A stretch of DNA of 64,000 nucleotides from Monosporascus cannonballus (lineage: Eukaryota > Ascomycota > Sordariomycetes > Xylariales). The notes beneath the pieces are model-generated. The model was given only the letters and a program-made list of their open reading frames with translations. It had not been told where the DNA came from and did not search any database. Of this stretch, positions 10,762 through 21,638 are shown piece after piece (position 1 is the first letter of the stretch; each line of letters begins with the position of its first letter). A program made the position numbers and the translations under genes. Location of the stretch: positions 185,702 through 249,701 of the forward strand of contig QJNS01000114.1 in assembly GCA_004154925.1 (NCBI GenBank), read 5' to 3'.

Positions 10762-12050
10762 TTAAATATGCGGTGAAGGGCTCAGCCTCCCCGCGTTGCT
10801 AGGGGACTTGGGCGCGCGTCTCTGACTAGTGGAGCCGGCGGCCCTCGCGTGATGATTCCGCGACGATGCTGATGATGATGACTCGAGCGCTGTGTAGTCT
10901 TTCTTCCGCGCGCGTTTCCGCTTCAGCGCAGACCACTCCGTCTTCCACGCCGAGATGCTCTCCCGCAGGTCCTGGTCGGCGTCCTTGGGCACGTAGCTAA
11001 GGCATTGCACCTCGATCGCCTTGAGCTGAAACTGTAGATTGAGGATCTCCATCTCGTTCTCGTTTCGTTCGTCCTCTCTTTCCGTTTGGTTAGTAGTCAT
11101 TAGTCCAGAACTACGGGTAGATACGCATCGTGCTCGGGTGTGTTGGGAACGGGAGACTCACAATTCTTGAACCCGCCTTTCGAGATAGATGATGCGCTGC
11201 GCTGCGCGTTCTGCTCTCATTATGAGCAGGTCATGGATGTGCTAAACACAGTTGTCAGCAATGAATCAATATTAAGGCATGGGGATAACCTTGCATCTGA
11301 CTCTTCTTGCCTCGCTCTCAGACTCGTCATGACGGCTTCTAAGCCTCGACATAGGTTTTGAGCCTCCGCCACCACACGCTCAGCGTCCACTGCTGACAAC
11401 ACGTCGTCGTGTCCTAGTGATGTTTCTCCATTGTGGTTGATCAACCCAGCTTCTCTAGATAAAGAAGGCGATTTTGCCGGTGATAGAGCGTTTCGCTGAT
11501 CATGTATTGTCTGTTCGGGTCTCTGCGGCTCCCGGGCTAGGTCATCACCACTTGGGTTACTCGGAACTGATCTGGAGGGCTTAGGGCTTCCCAACTCTAA
11601 CTCTCGGTGCCGACCATCATCCGAAAAGACTGATTCCATCTCATCCATCATGGCGTGCAGCCTATTAAGACTCTCATCTCCCCCCCAATCACCGTGATCG
11701 AGCTTGGCGGCTAGATCATTTAGGCGCCGTATGAGAACATGCTTGCCGTCTTGCATGAGACCCTGTTCATTGAGTCGGTTGCCGGCCGAGCGTGGTGAGG
11801 AAGATGGGTCCATAAATGGCGATAAGATCTGCCGTGGCAATGGTGATAATGGGGACATGCCCAAAGACGGCAGACTCATTGACGGGGAAGCCAGTGGTGA
11901 GACCTCAGGCGTAGCCGTATCATCTTTGCGACGCAAAATCTGAGGTCTGTCCAGACCGTTCCGAGGCGGCGTGCGCGGGGATCCAGTCTCTGATGGAACG
12001 TCTCCCTCGGGCTCAGGATCGGGCATGAGCTCAGGTATGTAAACAAACAC
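10762..12050 (-). CDS. Conserved fungal coiled-coil protein of unknown function
   Basis: Exons on the minus strand: 12050-11295, 11241-11162 and 11077-10762, giving 383 residues. Residues about 1-110 are Pro/Ser-rich and probably disordered. A short helical segment (VLIRRLNDLAAKLDHGDW) follows. The second half is a long predicted coiled coil (VVAEAQNLCRGLEAVMTSLR, IHDLLIMRAERAAQRIIYLERRVQEL, NEMEILNLQFQLKAIEVQC), ending in a basic ALKRKRARKK stretch and a Ser-rich tail. The second intron has GTGAGT, an ACTAAC branch and an AAAG acceptor (84 nt). The first (53 nt) keeps the coiled coil in frame only with a GC donor (GCAAGG...TTTAG). The start could also be the second ATG near 12026. I do not recognise a named family. 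The architecture fits a structural or cytoskeleton-linked protein, but that is a guess. Confidence 0.75.
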
Positions 12051-14035
12051 GGGGCCAAATTATCGATCTTTGTGTTGGATCTACCCGGTAATGGTCCAAG
12101 GCCGACACCATAACACATGAAAAAGGGGAGATCCGGAACTCAAAAGGTTTAAATCGGGCGCTCGGGATTTAATCATTTCTATTTCCGGATTTAGATACAG
12201 GATGGTTATGGCACCCTTCCGGCGTGCTGGCTGCCCTGTTGACAGAAGCGGGACACTGAATTGCCGGGCCGGACCATCCGGCAACAGACCGACAGGGTAT
12301 CGAGCTGGGCATCAGGCATTCTATCCTCCACCTCCCAACGTAGGACTGTATGGTAACATAATTGGGACGTCGTGCCTCGCATCGAGAATGTCCTTGTAGG
12401 GGAGGTCGAAGTATCCCTTATCACTTCAAAGTGTGCGCTGTCGCCATCGGGAATGGAGACCGCGGCCCCAGAACGGAAGCAATAGATATACCCGTCCACC
12501 GCCGAATTCAATTGCGACACGGGAGCATTTGATGCACTTTATAGGACCACCAGATACATGATAAGCACACACGCGTGAAGTGCTTGGGTGCTTGGGTGCT
12601 GCTCTACTTGAACACGCAAGTTGAGCCAAATAGCGAAGACCATTGGCGCTGTTAGGAATCGAACCTAACTCACTATTTGGCTCCACCTATATCTACGCAT
12701 CTTCTTATACACAGCTCGGCCGGACGGGACGATCCGTAGATACCTATGGCGTGTGTGACGGGGCTTTTCGGGGGGGAGAAGCCCGGCCGTTACCACTCAT
12801 ATCTAATAGATTTACCGGATAGCGGAACTCTACCCGTCAGATCTACTGTAGGAACGCCAACCTGCCGAGGAAAGCCCCACTCGGCAGGTTGGCGTTCCTA
12901 CAGTAGATCTGAGTGAGTGGCGAGCGGGATACGGAATGAAGCGTGCCCGGTGTATTGTACGAAGTATGCTCCGTACAATACATGTACATACAAGACCGCT
13001 CGAGCTAACCTGGAAGCATACTCCGATCTACTTTCGAGCTCGCATTGGACCGAGGTGCTTAATCTTGTATTAACCGAAGACCCCGAAACTACCTGCTTTT
13101 CCCGTTCGTTACCGTACATACCGAGTAGTTTGCGACCGAGCCTTCTCACGAGAGCGTTGCGACTACGGTAGGCAGGCTGATCTACCGTTAGTCGGCCCAT
13201 TTCACATTTGTACAACAGATACAGGTGTTGCCAGACCGTATATGATGCAAGACACATAACGGCGCATTGTGTTTTCAGGGAATGGCTAAACGCAGGTCAA
13301 GCGACAAACCACTGGGAGGGCATGGAAAGAACGTCGCACTCTGTTGCTTATTATACGTGGAGGTATAAGAAGGATAGCCACTTGAATAGCCACTTGGTGA
13401 TAGGCTAACGCCACCCTCGGCTGTGGAGGGTCGTTTTCGGTAATATGGAAGGGCCTGGCTACATCTACCCTCAGAAGTAGGTCGCCAAGCACTTATATGC
13501 ACTAAGGTACGTCTCATGTAGTGGTGGCTTAAGGCAGTTCCACCTGTCAAGTCACTACTTTGCTAACAAGAAGCACATGCAATAGATCAGTTATTGAACT
13601 TTCAGTATACAGATAACCTAACTCTCCTTCTTTCAACGACGCCTCAACAACATAGTTGCCGCCTTTCTTTTGGTGGCCAAGATACTTGCAGTTCGCTTGG
13701 CAACAATAATTTATTAATTTGGAGTGCAAATGACGAACTGATTAGCACGTGCTTGGCTATTCCTATCCTTGACCCTTCGAGTTCCGATAGAGAGCTGTTT
13801 GCTAGCTACCGAGGCCCTACCTTACGTCAGTCATCCCACTCTCCGGCCGGCATTGACCGCGGGGGTCGATGTGAGGGCGCCTCCATCTTCAGACTGGAAA
13901 GGAGAAAGTTTGTGCGACCGGTTAAAGCATCACATGGCAATTTGCAAGCTCTTAACCTGATCCTATATACATTTTTCTCTTTTATTATATATAGGTGCTG
14001 CTCGGATTTCCCCCGACCCGAGCCCCCCGCCCATC
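12051..14035. other. Intergenic with hairpin; upstream region of the kinase gene
   Basis: No protein motif was found. A perfect inverted repeat lies at 12838-12911 (listed separately). A tRNA-like T-arm is visible on the minus strand near 12650-12670 but without a matching acceptor or anticodon arm. The right end is pyrimidine-rich and is probably the promoter and 5' leader of the downstream kinase gene. Confidence 0.45.
12838..12911. repeat. Perfect 32-bp inverted repeat with 10-nt loop
   Basis: The arm 12838-12869 is exactly the reverse complement of 12880-12911, with ten bases (12870-12879) between them. The arms are of ordinary GC content and are not simple sequence. Transcribed in either direction it would form a strong hairpin. 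No terminal direct duplication or longer arm was seen, so a MITE or foldback element is possible but not shown. Confidence 0.85.
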
Positions 14036-15632
14036 ATGTCGTGGAGGGCGTCGGCGAGGTTGATGGACACCATCAGCCACTATGCCAAATTCCCAGCTAC
14101 CGGTGTGAGTTTAAGACAGATGGTCCAATTTGGAGAGCGGTCATCGATAGGTACTTTTGTATTCCTGTGTCGTTCTACAAAGTTTGCACAGTTTGTTTGC
14201 TGACTTCAATGCCCGGTTGTCTAGGAACCCTGTTCCGCGCCTCCCAATTCCTCGCTGAAGAGCTCCCAATTCGTCTTGCGCACAGGGTACAGGAGCTCGA
14301 CAGCTTGCCCGATGGACTTAACGAGATGCCGTCAGTTAAGAGGGTGAAGGACTGGTATGCGCAGTCATTCGAGGTGCGCATTTCTTCCCACTCCCATTTC
14401 CGGACCACGGCTCCGATCCTGTGGATCATCTGACATGCAACAACAGGAGATCACAAACGTACCGCGGCCCGAACTAGACAAACATACGCGCGAACGCCTC
14501 TTAAACCCGGGCAAGTTCGGTAGTGGAAGAAGTTCTGTGTTATCCGAGGCGACGCCGAATCCGAGCATCAAGGACGGCCAATATGCCTCGTCACCGGGGC
14601 ACACCGGAGTGATCAATGGCAAAAAGAACTCGGCGACGAGGAGATATTACGCAATGGTTGATGATAGCGGTGATTGGCCACCAGAGTTGCAGGCGTATAA
14701 CTCCAAATTTGCACAAACTTTACATAAGGTTAAGAGGAGGCACGATGGCGTCGTAACAACAATGGCGCAGGGAATCCTCGAATACAAGCGGAAGCGGCAG
14801 CGCATGCAGATCGATAATAACATTCAGTCCTTCCTAGATCGGTTCTACATGTCCCGGATAGGAATTCGCATGCTTATTGGACAGCACATCGCTTTGACCG
14901 ATCAGAGCCGTCACATGGATCCGACCTACGTGGGCATTATATGTACAAAGACGAACGTACGCGACCTGGCACAAGAAGCCATCGAGAATGCGCGGTTCGT
15001 GTGCGAGGACCACTACGGACTTTTCGAGGCCCCCAAGATCCAGCTCGTCTGCAACCCCGACATCAACTTCATGTACGTACCGGGACACCTGTCGCACATG
15101 CTGTTCGAGACCCTGAAGAACTCCCTGCGCGCCGTGGTCGAGACTCACGGGCAGGACAAGCAAGAGTTCCCCGTGACCAAGGTCATCGTCGCCGAGGGCA
15201 GAGAGGACATCACCATCAAGATCTCCGACGAGGGGGGCGGCATTCCCCGCAGCGCCATACCTCTGGTCTGGACGTATATGTACACCACCGTGGACCGCAC
15301 ACCCAACCTGGATCCGGACTTCGACAAGAGCGACTTCAAGGCGCCGATGGCCGGTTTCGGATACGGGCTGCCTATATCGCGACTCTACGCTCGCTACTTT
15401 GGCGGTGATCTTAAGTTGATTAGTATGGAGGGGTAAGTCGAGCGATTCAACGCACCCGTCGCACCCCCTCCTCGATCCCTTTATCCTGATCCCGATCTCT
15501 TCCCCTAACTTAGATCGACATCCGTGTGCACGACTCGGTACAGTTCACTAACACCCGACAAAAAACAGGTATGGCACGGACGTGTACCTGCACCTGAACC
15601 GGCTCTCGAGTTCCTCGGAGCCCCTGCAATAG
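14036..15632 (+). CDS. Pyruvate dehydrogenase (or branched-chain) alpha-keto acid dehydrogenase kinase, mitochondrial
   Basis: This GHKL-fold protein kinase phosphorylates and switches off the mitochondrial pyruvate dehydrogenase complex. Exons 14036-14150, 14225-14373, 14447-15432 and 15569-15632 give 437 residues, the usual fungal length. The N-terminal helical domain starts at MSWRASARLMDTISHYAKFP and includes QSFLDRFYMSRIGIRMLIGQH and IICTKTNVRDLA. The ATP site is complete: N-box HMLFETLKNSLRA (about residue 305), G1 box DEGGGIP (about 349), G2 box GFGYGLP (about 391), and the C-terminal YGTDVYLHLNRLSSSSEPLQ. The insert between PTPNPSIKDG and DWPPEL is typical of fungi. Introns are 74, 73 and 136 nt with good borders. 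The start ATG gives a short basic N-terminus suited to mitochondrial import. The stop context is unusual: CAA TAG CAA TCA, followed by open frame. See the readthrough entries. Confidence 0.95.
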
Positions 15633-15638
15633 CAATCA
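15627..15638 (+). promoter_or_regulatory. Possible leaky stop codon (UAG-CAR-YYA context)
   Basis: The kinase frame ends CAA TAG CAA TCA. UAG followed by CAR-YYA is the established readthrough-promoting context first described at a plant RNA virus replicase stop, and a CAA codon also precedes the stop there. Here all six downstream positions fit the consensus. That readthrough really happens here is an inference; the motif and the open frame behind it are seen. Confidence 0.5.
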
Positions 15639-15806
15639 GCAGTCATGAGGGACTGGCTGATGGCGGCCAAGCCCCGAGGATTGGCGACGAGGATGCAAAA
15701 GCGGCTCAAGAACCTCGAGGTGTCGGAGCGCAGGCAGGTCGGCGACGCCGAGTCCATGATGATGGTGAACGACGGCAAGCGGCGCGACAATGCCGGGCGG
15801 CTGTAG
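15633..15806 (+). CDS. In-frame 57-codon extension behind the kinase stop (putative readthrough tail)
   Basis: Directly after the kinase TAG the same frame stays open for 57 codons and ends at TAG 15804-15806. Third positions are G or C in about nine of ten codons, like the kinase exons and unlike the flanking intergenic DNA, so it looks like translated sequence. The tail would contain QSAVMRDWLMAAKPRG, a basic helical stretch (RMQKRLKNLEVSERRQ) and end ...NAGRL. The last three residues recall a peroxisomal PTS1, but Gly at -3 is not canonical. Alternatives are a separate 53-codon ORF starting at ATG 15645, an alternatively spliced C-terminus, or an ancestral coding end cut off by CAG to TAG. 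Confidence 0.4.
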   Translation, partial: QSAVMRDWLMAAKPRGLATRMQKRLKNLEVSERRQVGDAESMMMVNDGKRRDNAGRL

Positions 15807-18800
15807 TTGTAAGAATTTGAGTCCGGCTTTGACTACAGCATAGCGTAGCGCCGCTGGTTGTGGTGTTGGTTTAGAGGCTTATCCAGCGAGCCATCTGGCC
15901 GTGGGCCCAGCCAGCGTGATTTTTATGACCAGTTTGTCCATCTCGTGGTAGGGTAGTATGTCTTATTCGAGCATACACAGCCACATAGCGCGACACGGTA
16001 TACAATCATGCTATACAATAGCGGACGATGTGCGCGACGACGTCAGGGAGGAAAAGAGATATCAAGCGGAGGAGAAAGGAGGCAGCATGTCATGCCCCAT
16101 CCTATAGGCGCAAGGCAAGACTCGAACTTGGATCCGGGCTGGGGGCCGGGGAAATTGAGTAGACCTAGGAACCCCTGATTAGACGAAGTTAACGTAACTA
16201 ACCGATAAGAACGTCCGGTGCCGGAAAAGGACACAATGACGATGATTTCATGCCTGTCTGACTCTGTCTGCGTATCTGCCTGTTGTGGTGTCTCGCCTCC
16301 CTGTATTGTGGCTGCGCATCTAGCTATCCGCATATATCATATGTATTCCGAGCGAGTATCTTCGCCCCTCTCTCCTGACCATCATAGAACAGCAGAGCAA
16401 GTACCACCCATCATCTGGTTACGTATTCACTTCTTCACTCCTCTTGCCTCGGCGGGCGCCGTGACTTTACTAACCGCAGGAGGCATATGCCTGAATATCC
16501 ACCTACCTACCTACCTATCTTCCCAACTACAACACCCTTTTCCCAAACCTCTCTTTCTCCGTCTCATACCGGCTGAACACACACGTAGTGTTAATGAAGG
16601 TGAAGATTACGGCCGCTTTTCTGATGCATTGTTGGACGGAGAAGGAAGGGAACAAATCTAATAAAGGAGCAGGATGGCGGCATGTTTGATCCGGGGGTTG
16701 GTAGAACTCCTAACTAATAGCAGATAGATCATGCGCGCGTAACTACGTTATGATATCCTATGTGCCTTATATAAGCGTGGGCCGCGTGCGTGGGAATAGA
16801 GGTTGGACATGCATACCTCCACATGCCTATCTGCTTATGCAACGCTACGCGGCTGCCAATTAAAGCAAGCATGTGGGCAAAGTGTTACAATTCCTCAGTC
16901 TGGGATTCTGTTCCAATTGGGGGTGCTATTTGGACTAGCTACGTAGGGGGGTTCTCCTAGCTGATATAGCCTGTTGGCCATTTGTTCCTGCAATTCTAGG
17001 ACTTCAAACAAATCACCACATCTGCTGACAAAGCATATATATATCCACATACTATTTGTCCCCGGATAAAGCACAATTTACCTCTTGATTATCGATTAAC
17101 CTGTGCATTTTCTGCATGTTTGTGTGTATGACTATTATCTGTATAAGTTATTTATCTTATTTCGCCCTTGGGAAGCACGTGTAGCTGGTCCTCGGTGTGG
17201 GGGGCCTGTCTCTGGGTTAATGAAATAGAATATGTACTGTGCCGTGGCATTACTGCGGGCATTGAAAGCCGACCCGACTCGTGCAAGTTTCCCATACAAT
17301 GATAGCATTGGTTCTAATACCCTCAAGCTCTCACAGTTCGACTTGCGAATGTCTGTACCCGGCTGTCAGGGTATGGTGGATGCCTCCTTTTTGGCCTCAG
17401 CAGCTCATTAGCGACGGTCTTTCATGCATATATATAGGGGGCCTCGCCGCCGAATAACTAGGAAGTGTCACCGCTTAATGGTCATCTATTCAATACCCAT
17501 ATTGTGAACCACCTTCTCGGCTGGTTCTTCTGGCTGTTGCTCTGTGCTTCACCATTTCCCCGAAAATGGCTCTATTGAGTATCAGACTTGGGCAGTTCCT
17601 GGCACAACGGAATATGCCTCCTCCGTAAATTACCGCCCATAGGTAGCACTTTGATAGAGATACCGGCTACTCTCGAGGGTTAGTGATGACATAGATCGAA
17701 CACCAACTTAGTGCCATCATAGCCTACAGCAAGGGCACGGCTGGCCCTCTGCACGCTTCTCAAGTATATAATTTAGATGAAAGCTCCTTAGAACACTGCT
17801 GGTCACGACAACTGCCAAGGAAAGTCAGTATACAATCGGTCATAGGTGCAAGCAATTGAGAGAGAACTCAGATATCAGGATAGAAGGTCCATAAGACAGA
17901 GGTATAGATAATAATTTGAGCAGTAGGCATCAGTTGTGGCATAGGGTCTGAAGATGCTCCAGTACTACTAGTTTATCGCTTCGACCCATAGAGAGGGCCA
18001 CGATTTGTACCTAGAGACACTGCCTTTCCCATATTCAACTCTACTCCTGGGCACATACCCAAAGCCGTAACTTCTCGTTCGCAAGTGCTTTTCGATGAGA
18101 TGGATATTATTGATGGACAATTATTTAAGTAGTATCCACTCTTCAGCTATTGATTCCTTCATAAACGACATTCTGGTATGGTCGTGCGTATCTGGTATAA
18201 CTTGCTGTGGCTGCATAGAAAGTTCTGCGGATGAGAGCAGCTGATACTTTCCTATACCTAGCTTCTCCCTAAAAGCCCACCAATGAGATGGACTCCCGAC
18301 GGATATAGGAGCACCACCCTCTGCTTATTCCCTGATGCATGGCTTGCAGCCCAACCAACCGGACGGATCATGCATGTAAATGCAAGGACCTGAGCGCCGA
18401 GATGTTGAATTCTGGGGAAGTTCGCCCGTCAACCCGTAGCTGCGTATGAACGCCGAACGTTCCTAGAGCGATTCGAATCATAAATGCCCACCATGCCTAC
18501 ATAGGTAGGTAGTCTTGCCGTCACCATCCAATGAGGTGGGGTCTCGTTATGACGTCTTTAGCTCCCTCCGTTCCCCTGACCTCGGAATATGTAGGGCTAA
18601 TGGGGGTCACTTGTTGCCGATCACAACTTTAAACAAACTTCATGCCTAAATTCCCCATTTTGGCTCTTTATATCGTTGAGCCGATGGATCCTCCATCGGC
18701 ACATGTCACCAGTTACAAAGAATTGTACCTACCTTCCACCGCTGCCCTTGTAAAGCAACGATAATTTTATGTGAATATGCTACCAGATATATCGAAGGTC

Positions 18801-19487
18801 GACCGTCTAGAAAGTCTACGTGTTTCTTACAATTAAGGGAGTGTTTCGGGGGACCTTGGTTACCCATTTGGTTCGGATGGAAACCCCCACACACGCTACT
18901 CTACAAGCCTCTCACTTAGGTCGAGCCAGGATTACGAAGTTATAGTTTCCTCCAATAAAAGCATTCTCCTTCGATTCCATGCATGGAATCGCAAAGCCTC
19001 CCGAGCAGCCGCATTATCCAGGACATTGTCTTTGGCTAAACCTCTTGCAAACGGCTGCCGCTGCCGCTACCGTATTGGGCAGCCCGTAGATGCTAAAGTC
19101 CGTCCGGCAAGGATCGCCCACGCTTGAGTTCGTGATTCGAGGAGAATCTCTAGAGGTCGGTCATGGGGCTGCATCCCCTGTCCAATATGGATTCTCACCA
19201 CTCCCAGAATTCACAACGTTCGTACTGTTGCGGGAGCGTGGCGACGTAGAAGCCTTTGAGATTAAGAGCATTGTCGACTACATGTATATTTTCCAGGAAA
19301 ATAATCTTGTGACGTGAAGACGTCCAACGAATATAAAATATCGGCCGCTGCCAGGACAATGAGAAATGTATTTCCCATCCTAAGCCGCTTTGCCCCTGCT
19401 CTCTAGCATTCAAGATCAAATCTTTGGGTTACCCCTTTTTCTTCCCAATATCGGCCTTGAGGTCTTGTTTCTTCGCCTTTGCTCAAC
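15807..19487. other. Gene-poor stretch of about 3.7 kb
   Basis: No convincing gene. It contains repeat copy B (17410-17560). A short open frame at 19090-19317 (75 residues, ending EIKSIVDYMYIFQENNLVT) resembles coding sequence but has no known motif and is also open on the other strand. TATAAAATA near 19332 lies about 150 bases before the pectate lyase ATG and could be its TATA element. Confidence 0.45.
17410..17560 (+). repeat. Dispersed repeat, copy B
   Basis: Partner of copy A at 2710-2872: same strand, collinear blocks, many differences being transitions. This copy is somewhat richer in G+C than copy A. Confidence 0.65.
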
Positions 19488-20581
19488 ATGAGGTTCACCA
19501 TAGCCGCCCTTGTGGCAACCCTTGCCTCCGCCTCCCCTACCAAGCTCCTGAGCACTCGTAACGAAATTGCCCGCCGTCAAGCCGCGGAGCCCGCCCCTTA
19601 CGGCTACGCCACCCTTAATGGCGGTACGACTGGCGGTGCTGCTGGCAGCACCGTCACTGTTAGCGACCTCTCCTCCCTTAAGAAGGCAGCCGAGTCGGAT
19701 GGGCCGCTGACCATCATCGTGTCCGGATCCATCTCGGGAAGTGACAAGATCCGTGTCGCATCCGACAAGACCATCTTCGGTGAATCGGGAAGTTGTAAGT
19801 CCCTACCAGGAAGTTCTTCCCAGCAAGGCACAATTCTAACAGCTCTCAGCCATCACCGGTGTCGGATTCTACATCCGACGGGTTAGCAACGTCATTATGC
19901 GCAACTTGAAGATTGCGAAGGTCGACGCTGGCAACGGTGACGCCGTCGGAATCGACAAGTCGACCAACGTCTGGATTGACCATCTCGATCTTTCTGGCGA
20001 TCTGAGCGCCAAAAAGGACGACCTGGACGGTCTCCTCGACATTACCCACGCCGCTGACTATGTCACTGTCTCTAACAGCTACCTCCACGACCACGTGAGT
20101 TCGCCCGCATAATTCCTTAACTATCTCGTCCCTCTTTGCTTACCCAAAGCAGTGGAAGGGCTCTTTGATCGGGCACTCGGACAGCAACAAAAAAGAGGAC
20201 ACCGGCCACCTGCGCATCACCTACGCCAACAACCACTGGAAGAACATCAACAGCCGTGCGCCGTCGATCCGCTTCGGGACACTGCACATCGTCAACAACT
20301 ACTACGACGGCCTGATTTCCACCGGCGTCAACGCCCGTATGGGCGCCCAGGTCCTCGTCCAGAGCAGCGCCTTCGCGAACTGCCCGGAAAAGGCCATCTT
20401 CTTCGCCGACTCGGACTCCACCGGTTACGCAGTCGTCGATGACGTCGACCTGGGCGGCTCCAAGAACTCCGTCCCCGAGGGCAAGCTGACGCCCAGCTCC
20501 CTCCCCTATCCTGCGATCAAAGTTCTCGGCTCCGCGAATGTCGCGTCTAGCATCCCTAGAACGGCCGGCCAGACGCTATAA
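19488..20581 (+). CDS. Secreted pectate lyase (polysaccharide lyase family 1)
   Basis: Pectate lyases cleave polygalacturonate by Ca-dependent beta-elimination outside the cell and help the fungus break down plant cell walls. Exons 19488-19794, 19850-20094 and 20153-20581 give 326 residues, the usual length. Residues 1-16 (MRFTIAALVATLASAS) form a signal peptide. The parallel beta-helix core shows GVGFYIRRVSNVIMRNLKI, the calcium-site and family motif VWIDHLDL, DGLLDITHAADYVTVSNSYLHDHWKGSLIGH, and the catalytic RAPSIRFG (RxPxxR) with NNYYDG. Introns are 55 and 58 nt with clean borders. It stands alone between two gene-poor stretches, so it is not part of a visible cell-wall-degradation cluster. 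Confidence 0.95.
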
Positions 20582-21638
20582 GGGCAGAACATCCCGTCAT
20601 ATATTGGACGCGGGATTTCGTGGGCAGCGGAGTAGCGCAACGCGAAGTTTGGTAGCAGGCCTGGAATCCTCCACCTGCTCCTAATGACGCTGTTGCTAGT
20701 TATTCGGCGGAAGCCCACTGGTATATCGCTGGGCTTCACAAAAACTGCGCACAGGCTCTTCATTCCAGCCTGTGGTGGCTGCTTCCGTTGTACATACTTT
20801 AAACAATGCTTTGAATATGAATCTTTCAGTGACAGTTGACAACTTGACACGTTGACCTCCCCTCAACCCGGCCCCCTATTGGCTACCTTGTAATTGATAC
20901 CTTGTATCTCCCCACATGCGTATACCAGGACATATTCAGTGGATGGAATACTAGCAAATGTAATTATCAGTGTATAGGGTACTGTGGTACTTCATAGCGG
21001 CATGAGCCACACTTCAAATGGTCCGACATTTGTGGGGCCGTCCGGAATAAAGAGTTTCAAAATTCGGATGCCAGCACAATAACTCTTCCATCCCATTCAT
21101 TCATTTGACTCGACTGTGGGACACAGGTTGGATTAGAAATTTTATGTTTCTAAGAGTACCCAAGCCATCCGGCAGTCAAGGTGCTCGGCAATGCTTGAAC
21201 TGTGCTGGAAGCTTCAAGTGGAAGCAGCGATCACAAGCCAAGCCTTAGAGGTACTTCGGTACCTGTCTGCCAGGGTTCCAAGGTTTGCTGTGATTATTGT
21301 GGCCAGCGTGTTGTAAAGCTCATCATACGATCCAAATCCAAATTGACAAGCTTACCAATACTCTTCTTGAACAGCTGCATAGGCATCAACCTCGTCACTT
21401 TTCTTTAGCGTAACGCTTCATTCCTGGTATTTGATACCATGGGCCCTCGAAGTCGAGGCAAACAACCTGAAGGCCAAGAGAGCTTGATCGGATAATTCGG
21501 CCCCCTCCACCTTACGTAGCTGACACCTACGCAGCTTTCCTCCTTGTTCATCTTTCTGCTCTGCTTTTGTCCCGCGAACAATTGCTTTCTACATTGGTTG
21601 CCTGGGGGTTTTCTGTAGTGCGTCAAAGCGCTTGAACA
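20582..21638. other. Intergenic, no gene recognised
   Basis: Contains the 3' region of the pectate lyase and the upstream region of the RING-CH gene. The open frame at 20506-20850 on the minus strand overlaps the lyase and is a shadow. Confidence 0.5.

Noticed and set aside
12600..12690. tRNA-like T-arm on the minus strand with flanking inverted GAGCCAAATAG
   Set aside because: A good 5-bp T-stem and TTCGATT loop are present with a possible 3' acceptor strand, but no matching 5' acceptor, D-arm or anticodon arm could be placed.
13594..14433. Plus-strand frame of 279 residues upstream of the kinase
   Set aside because: It overlaps the first two kinase exons in a different frame, and its upstream part has no motif.
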